A stretch of DNA of 64,000 nt from Thalassospira povalilytica (GTDB lineage: Bacteria; Pseudomonadota; Alphaproteobacteria; Rhodospirillales; Thalassospiraceae), in assembly GCF_002844235.1 (NCBI RefSeq), contig NZ_PGTS01000004.1, positions 1 through 64,000 of the forward strand. Reading direction: 5' to 3'. The notes below the pieces were generated by a model, which worked only from the letters and a program-made list of their open reading frames with translations, ran no database searches and was not told the origin of the DNA. Position 1 is the first letter of the stretch. Each line of letters begins with the position of its first letter. A program made the translations under genes and the position numbers. Shown here piece by piece: positions 1-7,772 of the stretch.

Positions 1-1712
1 GCGTCAATGTCGAGCGCGATGGCAGAATCCTCGGAGCCGGATGCATCGGCGACATCCAAAGTCGGCGCATCCGCAACACCCGCAACATCAACCGTAATCG
101 AACCGGTCGTGGTGGCGATATCGTCACCATCAGCAGACTGAGCCGTCACGCCGAGATCAAACGACCCGCTGAAGTCCTCAGCCGGTGTAATCGTCAGACC
201 TTCGAGCTGGTCCGGGTTCAGGGTCCAGGTACCATCACCATTATCAGTCCCTGCCGACAACGTCGCGCCGTCCGGAACGCCGGAAATGGTAATCGTCAAC
301 GTCTCGCTGGAATCTGTCAAACCTGCATCGATGTCCAGCGCAATCGCGCTATCCTCGGCGCCCGAAGCATTTGAAGTCTCTAGCGTCGGCGCATCTGCGA
401 TGCCTTCGACATCGACTTTGATTTCTTCCATCACAACGGCGGTGTCGTCGCCATCGGTGGTCGAGACGAGGACCGAGAGGTCGATTTCGCCGCTGAAATC
501 CGGTGCCGGGGTGATGGTCAGGCCTTCGAGCTGATCCGGGCTGAGCGTCCAGCTGCCATCGCCATTGTTGGTCCCGGCCGAAAGTGTGGCGCCGTCCGGG
601 ACACCGGTAATCTTGACGGAAATGCTTTCGCTGCCATCGAGAAGTTCGGTATCGATATCAAGTGCAATCGCGCTGTCTTCGCGTCCGAAAGCATCCGAAA
701 CATCAAGCGTCGCGCCGTCGGCAACGCCGGCAACATCAACCGTGAAGCTTGAAGAGGTCGAGCTGGTGCTACCATTTGCTTCGCGGCTGGTTGCGGTTAC
801 GGTGAGGTTGAAACTGCCGCTGTAATTTTCCGGCGGCGTGATTTTCAATCCGCCAAGCTGCCCTGCCGGAACCGACCAGGTGCCATCACCATTATTGGTA
901 CCGGTCGACAAAATAGCGCCTTCGGGCACGCCGGAGATCACCACCGAGAGTGTTTCACTTCCGCCATCAAGGTCATTAAGCGCAGCAGACACATTGAGCG
1001 AAATGGCACTGTCTTCCGACCCGGTAACACTGCCGGCCGACAGTGTCGGCGCGTCGGCGACTTTTTCGACCTCGATCACGTCATCTGTGATCGCATCATC
1101 GGTGATCTCGGACTGGGCTGCATCATCTGCAAGGGCGGTTGCATCCGCATCGGTCGCAGGTGCTTCTTCCCCGGACGGGACGAAATCGGGTCCGCGTTCG
1201 CCGCGGCCGGTGCCGCGCGGTTGTTCACGATCACCACGCAACTGGTTGGTGTCGCTGGTCGAAAGCGGGATTTCAGGCAGCTCGATCGTGCTGGGATCGG
1301 ATTTCAGCGAAATGTCGTCATGACCGAAGCTGTCAAGATTGCCGTCAAAGGTTCCATCAACCGTATCAAGATTGTTTTCAATCTCGGCATTTATCGCCTG
1401 GGCGATAGACTGTTTTTCGGTGGCTTCTTCTGCCTGGACGCGTTCCTGGCGCTGGGTCGCGGCATTCTGGCGACGGAAGGCCTGCTGGGCTTCGGCCTGG
1501 GGGTTAAAAACCTGGTTGCCATAATGGACAGAGCCAAGCTCCTCTTCGGGCGGACGCGCAGTATTGTTCAGGTCGTCATGAAGTTCGACCAGTTCATTAC
1601 TTTCCCCATCCTGTTCCTCCACGCGCATCAGCTCTTCTGGCGTCGCTTCCTCATTGACGCTGCTGATATCTTCACTGCGTGAAGTTTCCGTATCGCGAGG
1701 ATCGTCCGCCAT
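1..1712 (-). CDS. Giant repeat adhesin-like protein, type I secretion cargo (5' part only)
   Basis: The first 570 codons of a very large protein that continues beyond the left edge. The ATG at 1712 follows a GGAG about 10 bases upstream. Residues 1-215 are acidic and polar with no signal peptide or membrane segment. From about residue 217 a unit of about 107 residues repeats more than three times; each carries the motifs VADAPTL, SEDSAI, ISGVP(E/D)GA, L(S)xGTNNGDG and LxGL(K/T)ITP. This is the bacterial Ig/cadherin-like pattern of RTX-type surface adhesins. The gene lies 146 bp downstream of a type I secretion adaptor and two ABC exporters on the same strand, and the absent signal peptide fits export by that system. 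The C-terminal secretion signal and any RTX repeats lie outside the window, so adhesin function is inferred. No LapG-type di-alanine cleavage motif was seen in the visible N-terminus. Confidence 0.85.
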   Translation of the reverse strand, partial: MADDPRDTETSRSEDISSVNEEATPEELMRVEEQDGESNELVELHDDLNNTARPPEEELGSVHYGNQVFNPQAEAQQAFRRQNAATQRQERVQAEEATEKQSIAQAINAEIENNLDTVDGTFDGNLDSFGHDDISLKSDPSTIELPEIPLSTSDTNQLRGDREQPRGTGRGERGPDFVPSGEEAPATDADATALADDAAQSEITDDAITDDVIEVEKVADAPTLSAGSVTGSEDSAISLNVSAALNDLDGGSETLSVVISGVPEGAILSTGTNNGDGTWSVPAGQLGGLKITPPENYSGSFNLTVTATSREANGSTSSTSSSFTVDVAGVADGATLDVSDAFGREDSAIALDIDTELLDGSESISVKITGVPDGATLSAGTNNGDGSWTLSPDQLEGLTITPAPDFSGEIDLSVLVSTTDGDDTAVVMEEIKVDVEGIADAPTLETSNASGAEDSAIALDIDAGLTDSSETLTITISGVPDGATLSAGTDNGDGTWTLNPDQLEGLTITPAEDFSGSFDLGVTAQSADGDDIATTTGSITVDVAGVADAPTLDVADASGSEDSAIALDID

Positions 1713-1739
1713 CTAACCCATTCTCCGTGAGACGCAAGA

Positions 1740-1778
1740 CGGGTATAACCCGACTCACACTTCTATACCTTAGTATAG
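1740..1778 (-). promoter_or_regulatory. Leader of the repeat-protein gene with two inverted repeats
   Basis: The 146-bp gap between the HlyD gene and the cargo gene holds a perfect 6-bp inverted repeat (CTATAC, 4-bp spacer, GTATAG; 1763-1778) and a 5-bp one (CGGGT/ACCCG; 1740-1752). On the minus strand the first contains TATACT, a plausible -10 element, though no good -35 is visible. They may give the cargo its own promoter or act as an intercistronic hairpin that sets cargo and exporter levels separately. Confidence 0.35.
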
Positions 1779-1858
1779 ACACCCTGACACATGCCAGAGT
1801 TTTGTGCGGCCAGGCAGTAGAAATGGTTTCGGCATTTCCAGCGGGACCAAATGAAAGC

Positions 1859-3214
1859 TCATCGTTCTTTGAACGCCTGATCAAGCGAGACATACACAGG
1901 TTTCAGCAAATACTGAAGAAGGGTACGTTCCCCGGTCTGGATGTCTGCCTGCACAGTCATGCCCGGTATGATCCGTTGAGCCGAAGCGCCTTCACCAACC
2001 ATGTCGGTATCAAGCGCGACCTTTCCTTTATAATATGGTTGTCCTTCCTCATCAATAAAAGTAGATGCAGAGATCGATACCAATTCGCCGGAAATACCAC
2101 CATAACGTATAAAGTCAAAGGCGCTGACCTTGACCGTCACCGGCTGCCCGAGATGGACATGACCGATATCTTCGGTCGAGATGCGGGTTTCCGCAATCAG
2201 GTCATCATCAACCGGCACCAGTTCCATCACGATCTGCGCCGGGGCAATCACCCCGCCGATCGTGGTGAATTGCAGCCCCTTGATATAACCGCGCGTTGGC
2301 GCAACGATTTCAAGGCGGGCAACGCGATCACGCAATTTGCGCAATGCCTCGCGGGTCTGGGCAATTTCACCGCCTAGCCGGCCAAGCTCGGTAATTGCTT
2401 CTTCGCGCTGGCTTTTTTCAAGTTCATTCAGACGCAGCTTGGCCTCGGCAATGGTTTCGCGGGCCCGGGCCTGTTCGGCAACGACCCCTGAAAGATTGCC
2501 CTGGGCTTCGTTCAGTTCACGCTGGATATTAAGGAACAGCACCTTGGAATTCAGCCCCTGCTCATAAAGCGAACGGCGCATGGTGACTTCCTGGCTTAGC
2601 AAATCAACCGATTTGCGAAGCGTTGCTTCCTGTTCACTGAGCTGGGCGAGTTCGGCGTTGCGTTCCTTGATCTGGACCTGAAGGATTTCGTTCTGGTTGC
2701 GATCAAGTTCGGTCTGGATGTTATAGATTTCCTGCTGATTGCGTGCGAGTTCCGGATATTGCGCAAGCAGGCTGGCAAAGTCCGGGTCGCGGCCTTCGGC
2801 AAGGGCACGATAGCGTTCTGCTTCGAGCTGAAGGTTGCCAAGTTTGGTTTCCGTCTGTGACAGTTCGGCCTGCGCGCCGTCGGCCTTGAGCCGGACAAGA
2901 ACCTGGCCTTTTTCAACAAGATCGCCGTCACGCACCATAATCTGTTCGATGATACCGCCTTCAAGATGCTGGATCTTGTTGACCGCACCTGTTGGCATCA
3001 CCTGACCGAATGTAATGGCCGTTTCCTTGATCTCGGTGGTCGCAGCCCAGGCAACAAGCGCCAGAAAGCCCACCGACAACAGCACCATGGCCGAGCGGAT
3101 AAAGACCGAAATACCGCCTTCTTCAAGCAGCACGGCATGCGAAAGATAACGCGCCATGCGACGGGACCGGCGGAACCGTTCAATCGCAGTATTCTGCACA
3201 GCTGCATCACTCAT
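1859..3214 (-). CDS. Type I secretion membrane fusion protein (HlyD family)
   Basis: A 451-residue periplasmic adaptor of a type I secretion system; it would link the inner-membrane ABC exporter to a TolC-like outer-membrane channel. A short cytoplasmic N-terminus is followed by one membrane segment (about residues 40-60). Next come a lipoyl/biotinyl half-motif (GGIIEQIMVRDGDLVEKGQVL), a long alpha-helical hairpin rich in Glu, Gln and Leu (about 110-290), the returning half (APTRGYIKGLQ) and a C-terminal beta domain ending PVYVSLDQAFKER. Length and order match the HlyD/LapC/PrtE family. The start overlaps the stop of the upstream exporter gene by 4 bp (ATGA), so the two are translationally coupled. 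No tolC homologue is in the window. Confidence 0.93.
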   Translation of the reverse strand: MSDAAVQNTAIERFRRSRRMARYLSHAVLLEEGGISVFIRSAMVLLSVGFLALVAWAATTEIKETAITFGQVMPTGAVNKIQHLEGGIIEQIMVRDGDLVEKGQVLVRLKADGAQAELSQTETKLGNLQLEAERYRALAEGRDPDFASLLAQYPELARNQQEIYNIQTELDRNQNEILQVQIKERNAELAQLSEQEATLRKSVDLLSQEVTMRRSLYEQGLNSKVLFLNIQRELNEAQGNLSGVVAEQARARETIAEAKLRLNELEKSQREEAITELGRLGGEIAQTREALRKLRDRVARLEIVAPTRGYIKGLQFTTIGGVIAPAQIVMELVPVDDDLIAETRISTEDIGHVHLGQPVTVKVSAFDFIRYGGISGELVSISASTFIDEEGQPYYKGKVALDTDMVGEGASAQRIIPGMTVQADIQTGERTLLQYLLKPVYVSLDQAFKER

Positions 3215-5352
3215 AGGTAGCCTCCGTCTATCACCTGCTGCTTGATCCGTTCGGGCGGGCCGTCGCCGCGCAGCTGTCCGGCTTCAAGAACAAGTATGCG
3301 GTCGGCCAGATCAAGGTGACTTGGCCGATGGGTAATCAGGAAAATGGTCGACCCGCCACGCAACCGGTTGATTGTGTGCTGGAAAGCGCGATCGGCGCGC
3401 TGATCCAGACCGTTGGTCGGTTCATCAAACAAAATGATCGGGGCTTCACGCACAAAGGCGCGCGCCAATGCCAACCGTTGCAGGAAGCTTGCCGAAAACC
3501 GCGAGGAATGCTGATCACCGACACGGGTATCAAACCCGTCGGGCAAGGCTTCGACTTCCTGCAAAATGCCCGCAGACATGCACGCCATGCGCAAGTCATC
3601 AGGCGATGCGACCGGATTGGCCAGACGCAGGTTCTGGGCGATCGATCCCCGGAAAAATTCGATATCCTGCGGCACATAGGAAATGGCCTGACGCAGGGTT
3701 TGCGGATCCATCTGGCGTATATCCGCCCCGTCGATCAGGACCGCACCGGCCTGGGGCTGATACATGCCGGCCACCAGCTTGATCAGGGACGATTTGCCCG
3801 CGCCATTGGCCCCGACCACGGCAACGACCTGTCCGGGTTTGATGTCAAAATTGACCCCGACCAGTGCCGGATCGGAATCCGAGCTGTAGCGGAAACTGAC
3901 GCGCGAAAACGTAATCGCCCCTTCAAAGCGGCGCTGTTCGACCGAACGCGGCACAAGATCGCCTTCGGGCTGAAGGTTCATCAGCCGGTTGATCTGGCGG
4001 ACACTTCCACGCAGCTGTGCCAGACGCGGCAAACCAAGAAAGGCCTGGTTGATCGGCCCCAGTACACGCCAGGCCAGCATCATCGAGGCCACAAGCGCAC
4101 CGACACTCATTTGCGCATTCATCACCTGGTCCGCACCGAATGCCAAAACCAGCGCGCCCGCAGAAATCATCAGGATCTGGGCCGATGTGTTGATGATATT
4201 GTTGACCATCGAAACCCGGAACCCGGCATAGGCCGTATCGGCCGATATGTCGCGGAACCGTGCCAGCCAGCGCTTCTCGGATGCGGTATATTTCAAAACC
4301 GACATCTTGCCGACCGTTTCGACCAGGAATTCCTGGCGGCTGGCCCCATGACGGCCAAGCTCGACCACCCGGCGTGAAACAACCGGAAAGGCAATGACGC
4401 CGATCAACAGGAAGACCGCCATCAGAACAATCGGAATGACTGCCAGCCAGCCCCCCAGATAGAACATCGCAATCAGGAAGATCGGAACAAACGGCATTTC
4501 TAGCATCACCATGGCCATCGGCCCGGTAAAGAATTCACGCACACTTTCAAAGTCGCGAATACGCGAAATCTGTACCCCGACCGGTGCCCGTTCGGTAAAG
4601 GTCGGCGGCAACGACAGCAACCGTTCAAAGATCGCGCCACTGACCAGCGTATCAAGACGCGCCCCAAAATGACTGACGATCTGACTGCGCAAGGATCGAA
4701 GGATCCAGCCCAGAACCATGACAATCACGATCCCGATTGAAAACTGGATCAGCATCGGAATGGATCGGGTTCCAATCACCCGGTCATAAATGCCCATAAC
4801 AAAGACCGGCGTTGCCAGTGCCATGATGTTAAGAACAAGCGTAAGCAGCAGCAGCTGATAACCGAGCGAGGAAAAGCGCGCAGCAATCCCGCCAAACCAG
4901 CCGCGCTTGTCATCTTCGAAATAGCGGGCCCGGCGATCGGCCATCGTGAACTGATACAGCTTGCCCGGCAGAGAAGACGACCGGATGACCATTTCACGAT
5001 CCGTTCCGCCATCAAAAACCCGGATACCGTTATCTTCGGGGCGAATGACCACCAGTGCGGTGCCGTTATCGGGCACGAACAGGCAGGGCATCATGCGTTC
5101 GTCAATCTGATCGAAGGTCGCGTCAATTTCGCGCGACTGATAGTTCAGATGCGCAAGAACGTTGCGGAAATCCGTGATATCAAGCGTCTGGTCCAGATGC
5201 GGCAGGGCTTCTGCGACCTGGCGGGGCAACCCGCGCCAGCCAAGTGCCTGAAGCAGCGGCCACAAACAGGCATCGAAATCCGACTGGGCATCAATGCTTG
5301 CCATCCCCATGCGATAGCCCAGCGCATAGTTCATGTTTTCGAGCTGTTTCAT
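3211..5352 (-). CDS. Type I secretion ABC exporter with degenerate C39-like N-terminus
   Basis: A 713-residue inner-membrane exporter. Residues 1-130 resemble the non-proteolytic C39-like domain of LapB/HlyB-type exporters, which in that family binds cargo. A six-helix ABC transmembrane domain follows (about 155-430), then a nucleotide-binding domain. Walker A is GANGAGKSS, the Q-loop is YVPQD, Walker B is IILFDEPTNGLD and the H-loop is ITHRPSH. The signature region reads SRFSASFLQRLALARA where LSGGQ is expected, so it is degenerate. The gene overlaps both neighbours by 4 bp. A second, peptidase-less ABC gene lies directly upstream, so the active exporter could be a heterodimer. The family call is secure; the pairing is inferred. 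Confidence 0.92.
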   Translation of the reverse strand: MKQLENMNYALGYRMGMASIDAQSDFDACLWPLLQALGWRGLPRQVAEALPHLDQTLDITDFRNVLAHLNYQSREIDATFDQIDERMMPCLFVPDNGTALVVIRPEDNGIRVFDGGTDREMVIRSSSLPGKLYQFTMADRRARYFEDDKRGWFGGIAARFSSLGYQLLLLTLVLNIMALATPVFVMGIYDRVIGTRSIPMLIQFSIGIVIVMVLGWILRSLRSQIVSHFGARLDTLVSGAIFERLLSLPPTFTERAPVGVQISRIRDFESVREFFTGPMAMVMLEMPFVPIFLIAMFYLGGWLAVIPIVLMAVFLLIGVIAFPVVSRRVVELGRHGASRQEFLVETVGKMSVLKYTASEKRWLARFRDISADTAYAGFRVSMVNNIINTSAQILMISAGALVLAFGADQVMNAQMSVGALVASMMLAWRVLGPINQAFLGLPRLAQLRGSVRQINRLMNLQPEGDLVPRSVEQRRFEGAITFSRVSFRYSSDSDPALVGVNFDIKPGQVVAVVGANGAGKSSLIKLVAGMYQPQAGAVLIDGADIRQMDPQTLRQAISYVPQDIEFFRGSIAQNLRLANPVASPDDLRMACMSAGILQEVEALPDGFDTRVGDQHSSRFSASFLQRLALARAFVREAPIILFDEPTNGLDQRADRAFQHTINRLRGGSTIFLITHRPSHLDLADRILVLEAGQLRGDGPPERIKQQVIDGGYL

Positions 5353-7070
5353 TGTGCCCCCGTCTCTACTGGTGCACTGAAATTCGATTCTGCACGGGTA
5401 ACGCGGGCATTGCTGCGTTTGAGAACCGGCACAAGATGATGATCGACAATCCGGTATTGCTTGTTTGCCAGCGCAATCAGCGACGGTCGGTGCGAAACCA
5501 TGACAAGGGTGCAGTGCTTTTTCAGTTCCAGCATCAGGCTGGCCATGATGTTGTCACCGGCCATATCAAGCGAACTGTTGGCTTCGTCAAACAGCACGAT
5601 GCGCGGATAATCAATCAGTGCTCGCGCAACCGCGATACGCTGCTTCACGCCACGCGGCAGTGTTTCGGATGCCTGTCCGCCGACTTCGGTGTCATAGCCT
5701 TCGGGCATGCGCATGACAATGTCGTCAAGGCCCAGACGACGGGCAATTTCAACCACCCTGTCCACACCGATTTCCTTGCGGAAGCCGGTAATGTTTTCAA
5801 GAATGGTGCCCTTGAACATCACGCCATGTTGCGGCAGGTAGGCGATCTGACGGCGCGTTGATTCCGCCGTATAGTCAGATGGATTTTTACCATCGAGCAA
5901 TATGTCACCGCTGTCAGGGCGCAATGCCCCCATCAAAAGCCACAGCAATGTGGTTTTGCCGGTCCCGTTATCGCCGGTGATCGCCACTGAATCTCCCGGT
6001 TCAACCACCAGATCAAGCCGGTCAAAGATCTTCTTTCCATCCGCATGCGAAAAGCCCAGATTGCGCAATTCGATTTTGCCTTCAAGCAGCGGCATTTCGG
6101 CGGTTACCGCGCTGTCTTCGGGTTTGATTTCAAACAGTTCGTTGACGCGCTGACGGGCGACACGGATATTCTGGAACTGTGTCCACAGGCTCATGGCGCG
6201 CTGCAATGGCTGGATCGAACGCCCCGACAGCATGGTGCAGGCCGCAAGTCCACCAACGGTCAGATCACCATTGATCACCAACACACTGCCGATCGCGGCA
6301 ACCATCACCATGGTCAGCATCGAAAAGGTTGCACTGGCATTGACCGCCGCATGGGCCGAACGCGCCGCAATCAGGTCATCACCCGAACATTGTTCCTGAA
6401 GCTGTTCGTGACGGCGCACCATCAGGTTTTCCATCGCCATCGACTTGATGGTGTGAATGCCCGTAAGGGTCTCGATGATAAAGTTGTACCGGCGTTCGTC
6501 AGACTGGCTGCGCTTGTCCAGGGCGGCACGCAACTGATGGCCCAAAATCATCGCGGTCAGAAAGAAGGCAAGCAATATGCCGACCGGCACGGCGACAAGC
6601 ACCCCGCCAATAACCGCAATCAAGGCCAGAAACAGCACGACGAATGGAAGGTCCACAATCGCGCCGATCGCCTGACCGGAATAGAAATCGCGCAGCAGAT
6701 TAAGACTGTTCAAACGCTGAAGATGCAGCCCCGGTGCGGTCTTGTCATAGTCGATCAGACTTGCCGAAAGCAAATGACCGACGGCCTTTTGCGAACTTTC
6801 ATGTTCGAATTTCGCCGCCGACAGCGAAGAAATATAGGCCCGGCCAAGACGCAGCACAGCCTCGATCAAAAGAGCGCCAAGAACGCCAAGGATCAGCAAG
6901 GTAAGCGTCGGTATGGAATTATGCGGCAGGACACGGTCGTAAACCTGAAGCAGGGTAATCGGCAGCGCAAGCGACAGCAGATTGATCACCAGTGCGGCAA
7001 TCAACAGCGAAAAACGGCCGGTGCGCAGATGCGACAATGTCCCGATATTCAAGCCCGGACGACGTGTCAT
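5349..7070 (-). CDS. ABC exporter, half-transporter without peptidase-like domain
   Basis: First gene of the secretion operon, 573 residues. It begins almost directly with the membrane domain (helices from about residue 20) and ends with a nucleotide-binding domain. Walker A is GDNGTGKTT, the Q-loop is YLPQH, Walker B is IVLFDEANSSLD and the H-loop is VSHRPS. The signature reads ETLPRGVKQRIAVARAL rather than LSGGQ. Size and lack of an N-terminal domain resemble PrtD-type exporters. Its stop overlaps the start of the 713-residue exporter (ATGA), so the two are made together, which supports a two-subunit exporter. A GGAG lies about 11 bases before the ATG, and an extended -10 promoter lies about 50 bp upstream. 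Confidence 0.9.
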   Translation of the reverse strand: MTRRPGLNIGTLSHLRTGRFSLLIAALVINLLSLALPITLLQVYDRVLPHNSIPTLTLLILGVLGALLIEAVLRLGRAYISSLSAAKFEHESSQKAVGHLLSASLIDYDKTAPGLHLQRLNSLNLLRDFYSGQAIGAIVDLPFVVLFLALIAVIGGVLVAVPVGILLAFFLTAMILGHQLRAALDKRSQSDERRYNFIIETLTGIHTIKSMAMENLMVRRHEQLQEQCSGDDLIAARSAHAAVNASATFSMLTMVMVAAIGSVLVINGDLTVGGLAACTMLSGRSIQPLQRAMSLWTQFQNIRVARQRVNELFEIKPEDSAVTAEMPLLEGKIELRNLGFSHADGKKIFDRLDLVVEPGDSVAITGDNGTGKTTLLWLLMGALRPDSGDILLDGKNPSDYTAESTRRQIAYLPQHGVMFKGTILENITGFRKEIGVDRVVEIARRLGLDDIVMRMPEGYDTEVGGQASETLPRGVKQRIAVARALIDYPRIVLFDEANSSLDMAGDNIMASLMLELKKHCTLVMVSHRPSLIALANKQYRIVDHHLVPVLKRSNARVTRAESNFSAPVETGAQ

Positions 7071-7121
7071 AAAGCGGGGATGCTCCAGGTTATGCAGAAA
7101 ATACCATCCTAAAGTGGTGAT

Positions 7122-7130
7122 ATTATACCA
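7122..7130 (-). promoter_or_regulatory. Extended -10 promoter of the type I secretion operon
   Basis: On the minus strand the sequence reads TGG followed by TATAAT, a perfect extended -10 element, 52 bp before the ATG of the first exporter gene. No good -35 is seen, as is usual for extended -10 promoters. It sits between two direct copies of ATACCATC (plus strand). The surrounding 7071-7269 gap is AT-rich and contains no gene. Confidence 0.5.
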
Positions 7131-7269
7131 TCAGATAGGATACATAGCCGATCACTAATCCCAGTGCAAGAAATTCGTGCACCAGACACAACCGGATAAT
7201 TTTGTATTCTTGCCATCCTGGCGTTAAGTCGCAGAGATCACCTAAATATCAGAAAAAACTTAAAAAGTC

Positions 7270-7683
7270 CTAGCCGACATCCCTGTCACCCCGCAGCCGG
7301 TCAAGTGCCCGGCGTTCTGCCTTGGTCGGGCGTCCGGCGCCGGCTTCGCGTTCCGCAACCGGTGCGGTTCGTATATCTGACGCAACTTCCTTTTTCGGTA
7401 ATCTTGGGGGGGAATGGTCGACATACAAGCCCTGGGCTTCCGGGGCGGGCCCGCGACGTTCGCCAAGGGCGATGACTTCGACCACACGCAAATGCGGCCC
7501 CTGAAAGAACTGCAACCGGTCACCGGCGACGACCGTGGCACTTGCCTTGGAGACGGACTGACCATTCAGAACGATATGCCCGGACTGGCAGGCTTTGCTG
7601 GCCAATGACCGGGTTTTGTAAAACCGGGCATGCCAAAGCCATTTGTCGACCCTGAGCTTTTCTGACTGTTCGTTCACAACCAT
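7270..7683 (-). CDS. hslR: S4-domain RNA-binding protein, Hsp15-like
   Basis: About 137 residues. The N-terminal S4 domain shows the typical KLRVDKWLWHARFYKTRSLA start, then the SGHIVLNGQ and AGDRL strands. The basic C-terminal tail ends in a PTKAERRALDRLRG-type stretch, as in Hsp15 homologues, which rescue stalled 50S subunits that carry nascent chains. The ATG at 7683 follows an AGGA 4 bases upstream; a longer reading from 7752 starts inside the gap after the helicase gene and has a Cys-rich, unconserved N-terminus. It lies 89 bp downstream of the SUV3-like helicase gene on the same strand, an arrangement common in alphaproteobacteria, and is probably co-transcribed with it. Confidence 0.88.
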   Translation of the reverse strand: MVVNEQSEKLRVDKWLWHARFYKTRSLASKACQSGHIVLNGQSVSKASATVVAGDRLQFFQGPHLRVVEVIALGERRGPAPEAQGLYVDHSPPRLPKKEVASDIRTAPVAEREAGAGRPTKAERRALDRLRGDRDVG

Positions 7684-7772
7684 CCGATCCTGCATCAAGT
7701 GATTATAAAGACATAGAACGCAGAACGGCGACCCGCAAGGATCGCCGTTCAATTCCGATTTCCAGGATGCTA

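Noticed and set aside
1-1100. Regularly spaced repeats that might suggest a CRISPR or satellite array
   Set aside because: The period is about 320 bp and codes for conserved Ig-like domain residues; there are no short identical repeats with unique spacers.
286-1682. Several Ser/Val/Ala-rich plus-strand frames at the left end
   Set aside because: They are the complement of the repeat adhesin, whose repeat motifs are only coherent on the minus strand.
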